NCBI GenBank assembly: GCA_025210745.1
Contig: JAOARC010000038.1
Coordinates: forward strand, 1 to 64,000
Length of the DNA: 64,000 nucleotides
Direction of reading: 5' to 3'
Source: Bacteriovoracaceae bacterium
Lineage (GTDB): Bacteria > Bdellovibrionota > Bacteriovoracia > Bacteriovoracales > Bacteriovoracaceae
Part shown: positions 24,232-33,189 of the stretch, one piece after another
Position numbering within the stretch: the first letter of the stretch is position 1
Layout of the letters: each line of letters opens with the position of its first letter
The notes under the pieces: model-generated
The model's input: only the letters and a program-made list of their open reading frames with translations
Database searches by the model: none
What the model was told of the DNA's origin: nothing
Translations under genes and position numbers: made by a program

Positions 24232-25977
24232 TTAATCATAATTATATTTCAAAGTTACATATGGTGTTCTTGAGTAATTTTTTTTCTTTAAAGTTTTTCT
24301 ACCAGTTTCACTAAAAAGATAAAGTTTATGTTTTGCTCTAGATGCAATAACATAAAGTAGTTTAGCAACTTCACGTGAAGTATCAATTGTATTATCGAAC
24401 ATAATTCCCCAATGGGGTAACATTCCTTCAAGTAGCCCAAATACAATTACAACAGCATACTCCTCTCCCTTAACTCCATGACAAGAGTTTATTACTACCC
24501 CTTCATTTTCTTCAAAGAAACTTTTAAAGACTAGAGTATTGTTAATAATATTGAAGTCTTGAACTTTCTTTTTACTCCCCTCAATAAACTTATCATGCTT
24601 TTCCTTTAAAATTGGAAAATCGTTCATGTTCTTATTTGTTAATACCTCTATAAGAGTACCAAAGGATTCTTGTAAATATTCAAACCCATCTTCTTTGTTG
24701 GAACGAGATTTATTTGCTTTTTCAAGAAAAGATAAGGTTGTCATTTCTTTAAGATCTTCTCTTCCAATAATATTAGAAAGTTCTGTAATAGCTTCTCTAG
24801 CCCACATATTTCTTCTTCTAAAATTTCGAGGAGAAGAATCTGTTAGAAATATTTTTGCAAAATAGAACCATACATTATCTCTATTTTTAGAAATTGGAGA
24901 TAATCCAGGAGAATCAATCGATATATGTGGGGCTTTAGCTTTAATATCTCTAGCAATTGGATTAACAAGATCCCATTTAGGAGCAATGATACAAATATCT
25001 GATTCTTTATACCCTTTAGAAGTTTCATTTTGTATAACTTTTATTATTTCATCACTTAATGACTCTTTAGATATAGAATAGTTGTACTTAATTACAGATT
25101 CCAGTTCCTTATCTATTTTTGTAACTATTTGTCCCCTCTTTCCCATTATATCAGAATAATAATCAATTATTTTTTGACTTGAACGATAACATCCATTCAG
25201 CTTTATTTCTAAGAATGTCCTATCGAGTAGATTGCTCAATTCATTTTTATGTAATACATATCCACCTAATGTTGTATAAATTGCTTGATCAGGATCTCCA
25301 ACAAAAGCAAACTTAGTCTCTGGTGATTGTTTTGCAATAAGGCCCATAATTTCATATTGCAAAACTTGGGTGTCTTGATATTCGTCTATAATTACCCAAT
25401 TAAACAATTTTGCTAAGAAACCACAAGCCCTAGGCTCTTCTTTTAAAAATTTAAAGCATATATAAATTAAAAAGTCATAATCTATTAGCTTATTCTTTTT
25501 CAATTCTTGATGATATTTACTCAATATCTTCAACTTTACAGAATTACTCTCTAGATACTGCCCCTTTATATTTAGTTTTGTATTTACACTTTCGTAATAT
25601 GGTATGCCTTCTTCTTTTTTGAACACATCCATTATACTACTTGCTTGAAACTCATCTGCTAACGTAAAACCATGTCTTAATTCTTCAATTTCAGACCTAA
25701 AACTTCTGGTTATCCACTCAAGGCAAAATGAATGGATAGTACCGATCCAGAGTTTTTTAGGTACCTCAACTAACTGGTTTACACGCTCTTTAACTTCTTC
25801 TGCTGCTCTATTTGTGAAAGTCAAGACTGCAATATGACCATTTAAATCTTCATTCTCAATCAATTTAATAACTTTTGAACATATAGCTCTCGTCTTACCA
25901 CTGCCAGGACAAGCGGTTACTAACACATCATCTTCACAGTTTACAAAGTCTAATTGTTCTTCATTTAATTTAATCAT
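24232..25977 (-). CDS. gajB: GajB-like UvrD/Rep-family helicase (Gabija defence)
   Basis: 581 residues with superfamily 1A motifs in order: ACPGSGKTRA (Walker A, about 22), TFTNRAAEEVKERV (Ia), VIIDEYQDTQ (II, about 194), FVGDPDQAIYT (III), INSCHGVKGEEY (V, about 507), YVIASRAKHKLY (VI). Its start overlaps the stop of the OLD-family nuclease by 4 nt. In Gabija, GajB binds and uses nucleotides and works with the GajA nuclease complex to block phage. About 90 residues longer than the first described GajB. It could also be called the helicase partner of a class 2 OLD nuclease. Confidence 0.8.
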   Translation of the reverse strand: MIKLNEEQLDFVNCEDDVLVTACPGSGKTRAICSKVIKLIENEDLNGHIAVLTFTNRAAEEVKERVNQLVEVPKKLWIGTIHSFCLEWITRSFRSEIEELRHGFTLADEFQASSIMDVFKKEEGIPYYESVNTKLNIKGQYLESNSVKLKILSKYHQELKKNKLIDYDFLIYICFKFLKEEPRACGFLAKLFNWVIIDEYQDTQVLQYEIMGLIAKQSPETKFAFVGDPDQAIYTTLGGYVLHKNELSNLLDRTFLEIKLNGCYRSSQKIIDYYSDIMGKRGQIVTKIDKELESVIKYNYSISKESLSDEIIKVIQNETSKGYKESDICIIAPKWDLVNPIARDIKAKAPHISIDSPGLSPISKNRDNVWFYFAKIFLTDSSPRNFRRRNMWAREAITELSNIIGREDLKEMTTLSFLEKANKSRSNKEDGFEYLQESFGTLIEVLTNKNMNDFPILKEKHDKFIEGSKKKVQDFNIINNTLVFKSFFEENEGVVINSCHGVKGEEYAVVIVFGLLEGMLPHWGIMFDNTIDTSREVAKLLYVIASRAKHKLYLFSETGRKTLKKKNYSRTPYVTLKYNYD

Positions 25978-28085
25978 GCTATGAAACTTAACAGCTTTGA
26001 CAGGTTATCGTCACTTTCAAAGACTTCTTTGTACTTAGTAATAACATTTTTTATTTCATTTTTACCGACTAATTCTTTTAATTCTAATATCTCATCAGTC
26101 TCTTCATGATGATTAAGAGAAAAAAGGATCATTTCTTTTAATAATTTCTCATTAAATTTGTTACCAGCTGAAAATGCAATAGCCTCAATAATATAACCTG
26201 GAATAAGAAACTTGTTATTAATTGTATTGGCAAGCTCAACTGCAAACCAACCTTTGCCTAGTTTATTTGCCATTCTTAATGATCTTCTACCGTAAACAGA
26301 AACTTCACTATCTTCGAGTTCATTATTAATTTGTTCAAGTTTACTAGAGTATGTGTCTTTGGCGATTTTTAAGAATGCTTCATTGTTATTCTCATGGAAC
26401 AGCAACTCAACTTCAAATGTATGATGAGCCAGGAAGTAGTTTACAAATTCATTTGACTTAAAATTTTCATCAAGAGCTTTAATTCTTGCGACACCTTTTT
26501 CCTGAGATTTTTTTTGTCTATTATAGAACTTAACCTCATTGGTATCTTTAGGGTCAGGAGGAGTATCTAAATCCAAAATGCTTGTATCCAAATCAGTTAT
26601 AATAGCACACCTTTTTTTTATGCGTTCACTTGAAAACAATACTGCAATATTATCAAAACCTGTCGAGCCTACATTGATTACACTAATCCCGATTTCATCT
26701 AATGTAATTCCTAAGCATTTTTTTATCATAGAAGGAATTAATATATGTTCAGCATCTCCTTCGACTAAAATCACACCTTTTGCAAATAGAAGATTTGTTC
26801 TTACAGCATCTAAGTATCTCTCAACCTTTGTAATAACTGGCTTAGTCAAGCCAGTTGAAGGGAAATAAATCTCAGAAGTGTTTTTCGCAGAACTCAGTAT
26901 ATTAACACTCGATATCCTAGATACAGAAGAAATATGTGTCGAATGAGTTGACACAAAAACTTGTGTGTTATCAGATTTGAGTTTACCAAAAAGAGTCTTT
27001 TGAATATGAGTGTGAATGTGTGCTTCAGGCTCTTCAATCAATAAAAAATGAGTAATCTTATCTTTTCTTTTCTGTTGTTCATATTCGAGTAATTTTATAG
27101 ATAAATAAACTAGATTCGCACCACCTAAACTTAAATCATCTAAGTACCCTTTGTGATCATCGTTTGGATCTCCTACCCATAGAGCTAATGATTGAAATAA
27201 TGAATTTAACTCATCCGGTACTTCAGATTTAACATCTATGGAAGGAGAATAAGAATGCCCTACAGAGGATAAGATTGTGGATTCAATTTCCCTTTTAACC
27301 TCTTTAATTGTTTCTAAAGATGTAATACTCTCATTTAATTCGACAACGTTATTACTAATAGCCTCTAAATCTGCATCACTTACTTCACTCTCAAGTCCCT
27401 CTAACAACTTTTTCAAGGGACTATATTTGGAGTATCGTAATTCTTTCACGGCATCTCTTAATGCTTTTATAAAGGTACAAGAAATTTGGTCAAATATTAC
27501 AAATTTTGCATTAGTATTCCCCCAAAGTTCATCATATAATTTATCGTCAGGGTCTGGGAATTTAAGACTCTCAAAGTCTCCCACATACTTTTTATAATTT
27601 TCATCATCAGAAAGATCAACAGATGCTCTGCAAATACACTTAAATTCATAGTCATCAATTGATAAGCTTGATAATAACTCTACTATCTTTTCATTTTCCG
27701 ATTCATTAGATAATTCATATAATGCTTTTCTAAACTCTAACTTTGGCCTAAACAAGTAAGTATAAGATCCCTTCTCTGGATCTTCTAACTTAGAAGTAGC
27801 ATAAGCCATTAATTTTTCACTTTCACTGTCACCAATTTCATCAAAAAATGATTGAATAACTATCCAATGGCCTTTCCAATCACTTATGGCTCTTGAAAAA
27901 TCTCCAACACTTAGTTTTCTGTTCCTATTTGGAATGGTGTCATCTAATAGCAATCTCATTGCTTGGAAAACATTTGTCTTACCTGAACCATTTTCTCCTA
28001 TAAGAGTATTTATTCCTTTTTTAAAAACAAAACTAGAATTTTTAAAATTCCTAAAATTTCTGATTACCAATTTTGTAATATACAA
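25974..28085 (-). CDS. gajA: GajA-like OLD-family ATPase/TOPRIM nuclease (Gabija defence)
   Basis: 703 residues. ABC-type ATPase: GENGSGKTN (Walker A, about 31-39), signature region SLGGANLVYL (about 317), LLIEEPEAHIHTH (Walker B, about 346), STHSTHIS (H-loop). TOPRIM domain: ILVEGDAEHILIPS (about 446) and TDLDTSILDLD (about 493). Paired with a UvrD-like helicase, this defines class 2 OLD, the GajA type, a DNA endonuclease restrained by nucleotides and released when phage lowers NTP levels. Longer than the original GajA of about 578 residues, mainly between the ATPase halves. Promoter probably in the 195-bp spacer shared with the divergent gene at 28280. Confidence 0.8.
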   Translation of the reverse strand: MYITKLVIRNFRNFKNSSFVFKKGINTLIGENGSGKTNVFQAMRLLLDDTIPNRNRKLSVGDFSRAISDWKGHWIVIQSFFDEIGDSESEKLMAYATSKLEDPEKGSYTYLFRPKLEFRKALYELSNESENEKIVELLSSLSIDDYEFKCICRASVDLSDDENYKKYVGDFESLKFPDPDDKLYDELWGNTNAKFVIFDQISCTFIKALRDAVKELRYSKYSPLKKLLEGLESEVSDADLEAISNNVVELNESITSLETIKEVKREIESTILSSVGHSYSPSIDVKSEVPDELNSLFQSLALWVGDPNDDHKGYLDDLSLGGANLVYLSIKLLEYEQQKRKDKITHFLLIEEPEAHIHTHIQKTLFGKLKSDNTQVFVSTHSTHISSVSRISSVNILSSAKNTSEIYFPSTGLTKPVITKVERYLDAVRTNLLFAKGVILVEGDAEHILIPSMIKKCLGITLDEIGISVINVGSTGFDNIAVLFSSERIKKRCAIITDLDTSILDLDTPPDPKDTNEVKFYNRQKKSQEKGVARIKALDENFKSNEFVNYFLAHHTFEVELLFHENNNEAFLKIAKDTYSSKLEQINNELEDSEVSVYGRRSLRMANKLGKGWFAVELANTINNKFLIPGYIIEAIAFSAGNKFNEKLLKEMILFSLNHHEETDEILELKELVGKNEIKNVITKYKEVFESDDNLSKLLSFIA

Positions 28086-28279
28086 TTAAAACTCCTAAAG
28101 TGATTCATTTAAGTGGGATAAATTCTTTTCGGAATTAACTCATATAAATAAAGAGAAAATTTACTTAAACTATTGAATCTTCATCTATCTCGAAGCTAGT
28201 TCTGATTAATATCTATACAAATAAAAATTAATCTTTTATCAAACTTGAACAAGTCTGACTAAAGCGATACATCATAAAA

Positions 28280-28933
28280 ATGAAATATAATAAGAATTGG
28301 GAAGACATGTCAGAATTTCTAATCCACTTCGCCAAAGGACCAGATCAGGATTCAGCGTACAATGCGATTATGGGAATTCTTTTTGACCAACAGATTAAGG
28401 TAATGAATCCATTTGGATTTGCAAAAAAATATGCGACCGATAAAGAGAATCAAAAATCTGTATGCCTTAGCGAGACTCCTCTTCATTTACTTGAAAGGAT
28501 ATCACAACGAAGAGGCCCCTATGGTATTGGATTTACAAAATCATTTATAACAAGCAAAGGTGGTAACCCTATCTTATATGCCCAGGCTAATGGCCCTCTA
28601 TTTGAGGGACTTGAAAAATTAACACATATAAGCTTAAGCCAAGGAGGTGAACTAGAAGAATCTTTTTGGAAAATTGCACCCTTCATAGACCAAGTTATTA
28701 GCAAACCCAACAAAAGGTACCAATTTGACTGGGAAAGAGAATGGAGAATAAATGAAAATTTAAACTTCAAAGTTACTGATGTTGAATTCTTGATTATCCC
28801 AGAAGATCTCCATGAAGCAGCAGAAGGATTCTTTCTAGATGCTGAAGTTGATAACACGGGACCTAGTTACAAATGCCCATTGATAGATATCCATTGGAGT
28901 CTAGACAAAATCAGAAATACTTTATCTAAGTAG
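28280..28933 (+). CDS. AbiGi/DUF2971-like protein, possible defence gene
   Basis: 217 residues. SVCLSETPLHLLERIS, then YGIGFTKSFI and NPILYAQ, and later WEREWRI. This set resembles the putative abortive-infection AbiGi family and the related DUF2971 proteins, whose activity is unclear. No signal peptide or membrane segment. It is divergent from gajA across 195 bp and lies inside the island, so a defence link is likely but not shown. Could be an accessory gene of the Gabija locus or an independent unit. Confidence 0.5.
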   Translation: MKYNKNWEDMSEFLIHFAKGPDQDSAYNAIMGILFDQQIKVMNPFGFAKKYATDKENQKSVCLSETPLHLLERISQRRGPYGIGFTKSFITSKGGNPILYAQANGPLFEGLEKLTHISLSQGGELEESFWKIAPFIDQVISKPNKRYQFDWEREWRINENLNFKVTDVEFLIIPEDLHEAAEGFFLDAEVDNTGPSYKCPLIDIHWSLDKIRNTLSK

Positions 28934-29030
28934 TTTCCCTCTGTCCCCTACAAAAAGAAGAACAAACACTTAGTCATTTCGGATATTTTTAAAATGACAC
29001 TTTTACTAATAAATCAACTAAAGGTTATAT

Positions 29031-30095
29031 TTAACTCAACTTTTCCATAAAAACTTCTTTAGTTAAGATTTCCATTTCTGGATCACTCAGTAGTGCTTTT
29101 GAATCATCTAGTTTCCTTAGAAGAACATCGATGTTTCTCTTTTCGAGTGAATTGGAAGTAATAAGGAAATAGTAGTCGACCTCCTTACTTTGCCCTCTTC
29201 GATGAATTCTATCAAGACTTTGCAAAAAATGTGCTGTTTGATTAGACATAGACTCATATATTGCACTTCTAGCAGAGTGAAGCGTCACGCCTGCTCCAGC
29301 TGCTGCTGGATTAGCTATAATTAAATTATAGTTTTCATTTTCTTGAAACTTAGTAACAATTTCTCCTCTCTCTTCTGTAGAATTAATGGAACCATCAAAT
29401 CGGAGAGGGTTATATTTTTTAAAATAGTTCATCATAAAATCAATAGATTTTCGATAAAATGACCATATAATAACTTTCTCAGATTTTTTTATGATCAACT
29501 CATTAAGTAGTTTTTCAATTTCCTTAACTTTCGCAGGAACTTCGCTATAGCTCTCATCTACTGCTATTGGGTTTGAGCATATTTGCAATAAGTAGGCTCT
29601 CTTGGCGAGAAAACTGGTAATACTTTTTCTGAATTGTTCTTGAGATGTATTATTTAATTTCTGAATCACTTCATCATGAACTTTATCATATATCTCACGC
29701 TGACAACTTTCCATTTCAATATGCATCTTGTGGATTGTTCTTCCTGGTAAAGAAAGAACCTCCTCCTTAGTTTGCCTAAGATAAAGTGCTCGACTCTCTA
29801 CAACTTTAACTATTTCCTCATAAGACAATTTTGAAAAGGAATTGGAAAAAGCTTCTCCCCCATCTGCAAGATTTATCTGTTCGACTATATCCATTGCAGA
29901 GTTAGGAGCTGGCGTTCCACACAACACAAGACATCTTTTCACAAGCGGTCTAAGATAAAATATGTCTTTTGTTCTTTTTGCATCCGCATCTTTATAATAA
30001 AAGCTTTCGTCGACTATTAGTAAGAAATCATGTGATTTCTTACTAAGTAATTTTTCAAAATGATTTCTCACGCTGGAGATTGATTCAAAGTTAGT
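29031..30095 (-). pseudogene. SNF2-family helicase, C-terminal half only
   Basis: 346 residues from a GTG at 30071. The sequence begins just before motif II (LLIVDESFYY), then CGTPAPNS (III), RQTKEEVLSLPG, IIWSFYRKS (IV), NPAAAGAGVTLHSA (V), LDRIHRRGQS (VI). Motifs I and Ia, meaning the ATP-binding half of RecA domain 1, are missing. The frame stays open only to 30095 before a stop, so the N-terminal part is not present in another frame here. Without Walker A it cannot work as a translocase. It ends the defence island 24 nt from the prfC region, suggesting a truncation when the island was trimmed. Confidence 0.8.
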
Positions 30096-30118
30096 TTACA
30101 ATCAACCACTATTGCAGT

Positions 30119-31768
30119 ATGTTACACTCAAAATTTAAAAATACTCAAGGAACAAAAATGCCCCAAGAAAACAAAAGGTGCACATTCGCAATCATCTCCC
30201 ACCCCGATGCAGGTAAAACAACTGTTACAGAAAAACTCCTATGGTTTGGAGGAGTTGTTCGTGAAGCAGGAATGGTAAAATCTAAATCAGGGGATTTTGC
30301 TAAATCAGACTGGATGCAAATGGAACAAGACAGAGGAATCTCTATTACATCTTCTGTTATGAGTTATCACTATAACAACAGAGCTGTTCACCTACTAGAT
30401 ACTCCTGGGCACAAGGACTTTTCTGAAGATACATATAGAACATTAACTGCTGTTGAATCTGTTCTTATGATGATCGATGGAGCAAAGGGTGTTGAGGGAC
30501 AAACTGAAAAATTAATGGACGTTTGTCGTCTAAGAGATACTCCTGTTACAACATTTATAAATAAGTTTGATCGTGATGCTATGGATCCATTTGAGCTAAT
30601 TGATAATATTGAAAAAAAATTATCTATTCAGTGTGTGCCTATGACATGGCCTATTGGTGATGGAGTTGAATTTAAAGGTGTATATGATTTTAAAACAAAA
30701 GTGATTAGATCTTTTTCAGATAAGACGGATCCATTTAATCCAAGCATAGTGGATGCTAGTGATCTAGACTCTCCTAGTCTTTTAGAATTTATGAGTGAAC
30801 ATCTTTTAGAAAAACTAAAAGAAGATCTTTTAATGGTAGAAGAGCTAATTGAGCCATTTAATGAAGAGCTATATCTTGAAGGAATTCAAACTCCCGTATT
30901 TTTTGGATCAGCTCTTTATAACTTTGGAGTAAAAGAAGTTTTAGATATGATTACTAATCATGCTCCTGGACCAAAAAACAGAGAAGTAAAACTTGCTCCT
31001 TTTGAAATTGATAGTGACAAAAGAGTTGTTAATATAGATGAAAAGAAGTTCACAGGCTTTATCTTTAAGATACAAGCTAATATGGATAAAAAACACAGAG
31101 ATAGAATCGCATTTATGAGAATCTGTTCTGGTGTGTTTAAAAGAAATACAAAATATCTTCATGTAAGATCGCAAAAAGAAATGAAATTTCCAACGCCTCA
31201 GTTTTTTCAAGCTCAAGATAGAGAACTAGCTGAAACAGCTTATCCAGGAGATATTGTTGGTCTTCACGACAGTGGAAAGTTTCAAATTGGAGATACATTT
31301 TCTGAAGGTGAAAAGATTCAATACACAGGAATTCCTTCATTTGCCCCAGAGCTTTTTAAAACCGTAACATTAAAAGATCCACTTAAAGCAAAGCATCTTG
31401 AAAAAGGTCTTAGACAATTATCTGAAGAAGGAGCTACTCAGCTTTTCATTAGAGATATTGGCGGAACTAAAATGCTTGGAGCCGTTGGTGCCCTTCAATT
31501 TGAGGTTGTAAAATTTAGACTTGAAGATGAATACAATGTTAGGGCCGATTATGAAGGAACTCCATTTATAGGAGTTAGATGGTTAAGGTTTTCTGATAAA
31601 AAAGCTGAAGATACTTTTAAGTCAAACTATGGATCAAATATGATGGTCGATGGCAAAGATAGAATCTGTTATGGAGTTAAATCTGATTGGGATTTAAAGC
31701 TTTGTATGGAAAAGAATCCTGAGGTTAAGTTTTATAAAAACTCGGATTATATTGAAAATCATCACTAA
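30119..31768 (+). CDS. prfC: Peptide chain release factor 3 (RF3)
   Basis: GTPase that removes RF1/RF2 from the ribosome after termination. SHPDAGKTT (G1), MEQDRGISITSS (G2), DTPGHKDF (G3), NKFDRDA (G4), followed by RF3 domains II and III. The better start is the ATG at 30158 (MPQENKRCTFAIISHPDAG), which has an AAGGA box 6-9 nt before it and matches the family N-terminus; the upstream ATG at 30119 adds 13 residues. This gives about 536 residues, normal for RF3. Followed by a hairpin terminator. Confidence 0.95.
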   Translation: MLHSKFKNTQGTKMPQENKRCTFAIISHPDAGKTTVTEKLLWFGGVVREAGMVKSKSGDFAKSDWMQMEQDRGISITSSVMSYHYNNRAVHLLDTPGHKDFSEDTYRTLTAVESVLMMIDGAKGVEGQTEKLMDVCRLRDTPVTTFINKFDRDAMDPFELIDNIEKKLSIQCVPMTWPIGDGVEFKGVYDFKTKVIRSFSDKTDPFNPSIVDASDLDSPSLLEFMSEHLLEKLKEDLLMVEELIEPFNEELYLEGIQTPVFFGSALYNFGVKEVLDMITNHAPGPKNREVKLAPFEIDSDKRVVNIDEKKFTGFIFKIQANMDKKHRDRIAFMRICSGVFKRNTKYLHVRSQKEMKFPTPQFFQAQDRELAETAYPGDIVGLHDSGKFQIGDTFSEGEKIQYTGIPSFAPELFKTVTLKDPLKAKHLEKGLRQLSEEGATQLFIRDIGGTKMLGAVGALQFEVVKFRLEDEYNVRADYEGTPFIGVRWLRFSDKKAEDTFKSNYGSNMMVDGKDRICYGVKSDWDLKLCMEKNPEVKFYKNSDYIENHH

Positions 31769-31786
31769 TAAAATATTGTGACTCAT

Positions 31787-31815
31787 CCGCTAGTAAAACT
31801 CTAGCGGCTTTTATA
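31787..31815 (+). terminator. prfC intrinsic terminator
   Basis: CCGCTAG (31787-31793) pairs with CTAGCGG (31801-31807), followed by CTTTTAT. Located 18 nt after the prfC stop. Confidence 0.75.
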
Positions 31816-31950
31816 CGCTCCAATGCTCATTCAAGTACTTGCTATCGACTTTCGTCGAAATAATAAATACTGCAAATATATAGAGAATCATCACTAAATC
31901 AACAACTTACAAAGCTTTATTTAAAATTTAAAAACTGATACAATATAAAA

Positions 31951-32160
31951 GTGAATTAGGTGCAAGTAGTGCTCGACACACTACCTGCTAAAGTCTTATC
32001 TACAAAGCTCTATTACTACAGCGGCTAACTGAAGTAATATTGCGATAAGATTCAACACCCTAATCACGTCTTCCATAACTAAGCCTTTTGTTGGAAAAGG
32101 CGAGCATCAGTGCTCGTCACGGAAGATTTAAGTTTAATAGCTTAAATCTTCTAGGAAGAC
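31951..32160. ncRNA. Candidate structured RNA, two adjacent multibranch domains
   Basis: The 433-bp gap between prfC and korB holds no protein frame but dense complementarity. Domain 1 is closed by 31951-31962 with 32056-32067 (11 bp, two bulges) and contains hairpins at 31962-31988 and 31994-32050. Domain 2, directly adjacent, is closed by GTCTTCC (32068-32074) with GGAAGAC (32154-32160) and contains perfect hairpins at 32083-32101, 32101-32116 and 32122-32151 (11 bp). No match to tmRNA, RNase P, 6S or SRP RNA was recognised. The strand is undetermined. Confidence 0.4.
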
Positions 32161-32201
32161 TCCTCTTGCATGCACAATATTAAATTTATTTCAATTTTGA
32201 A

Positions 32202-33188
32202 CTATACTTGCCAAGTATTAGCAGACTCTAAAAGCTGTTGAATACTTTGATCATTCTTTTGAGCGGCAATCTGAGTGTTCACATCTTGCTCATAGCTTGT
32301 AATATCTTCTTTTGTATATAAAGTTCCAATAGCAACTGGAAGCTCATCATTTTTTTGCGTAAGAAGCTGAGATAAAATTTTATTATGCTTATCAAAAGTT
32401 ACAATTTTATCTTCGTTACCATCAAGTACAACTACTTTTAGATTAAATCCATCCATGATAATTCCCTTATCCTTATCTTTTCCAAAAATAAGTTTTTCAC
32501 CATGAACGCACCTTATTGAATGATCATCTCTAGTAGCTCTATTTGTATAAGCATCATGAACCTTATCATTAAAGATTACACAATTTTGATATACTTCTAT
32601 TACAGAGCATCCTTTGTGCTTGGAAGCTTCTATAAAAGTTTCCATCATATGTTTAGGATCTGTATCGATCGTTCTAGCAAAATAAGTCGATCCTGATCCC
32701 ATTACAAAGTCAGCGGGATTAAATGGATGATCTACACTTCCATAAGGAGTAGATTTCGTTTTAATTCCTTCTTTTGAAGTTGGAGAATATTGTCCCTTAG
32801 TTAGGCCATAGATTTCATTATTAAATAAAATAAGATTCACATCTACATTTCTTCTAATAATATGAGCAAGGTGATTTCCACCAATACTTAGTCCATCACC
32901 GTCCCCTGTTATAAGCCAAACACTAAGATCTGGATTTTGAACCTTAAGGCCTGTCGCAAAAGCTGGCGCTCTTCCATGAATGGTATGCATCCCATAAGTT
33001 CCCATATAATAAGGAAATCTTGATGAACACCCAATACCTGAAATAACAGCTGTATTATGAGGTGCTACTCCTATTTTTGCCATCGCCTGTTGAACACTTG
33101 ATAAAATAGCATAGTCACCACAACCAGGACACCATTTAACTTGTTGATCAGAAGCAAAATCTTTTTTCTTATAAACTACATCACTCAT
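32202..33188 (-). CDS. korB: 2-oxoacid:ferredoxin oxidoreductase, beta subunit (KorB type)
   Basis: 328 residues. Thiamine-diphosphate subunit: WCPGCGDYAIL (N-terminal Cys pair), GIGCSSRFPYY, VWLITGDGDGLSIGGNHLAH and the LILFNNEIYGLTKGQYSPT segment, all as in KorB. With KorA it oxidatively decarboxylates 2-oxoglutarate (or a related 2-oxoacid) to the acyl-CoA and reduces ferredoxin, replacing the dehydrogenase complex step of the TCA cycle. One nucleotide after the korA stop, so cotranscribed. Substrate assignment rests on family resemblance. Confidence 0.9.
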   Translation of the reverse strand: MSDVVYKKKDFASDQQVKWCPGCGDYAILSSVQQAMAKIGVAPHNTAVISGIGCSSRFPYYMGTYGMHTIHGRAPAFATGLKVQNPDLSVWLITGDGDGLSIGGNHLAHIIRRNVDVNLILFNNEIYGLTKGQYSPTSKEGIKTKSTPYGSVDHPFNPADFVMGSGSTYFARTIDTDPKHMMETFIEASKHKGCSVIEVYQNCVIFNDKVHDAYTNRATRDDHSIRCVHGEKLIFGKDKDKGIIMDGFNLKVVVLDGNEDKIVTFDKHNKILSQLLTQKNDELPVAIGTLYTKEDITSYEQDVNTQIAAQKNDQSIQQLLESANTWQV

Positions 33189-33189
33189 T

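Noticed and set aside
30119-30121. ATG 30119 as the prfC start
   Set aside because: The 13 extra residues do not match RF3 and the ATG at 30158 has the ribosome binding site.
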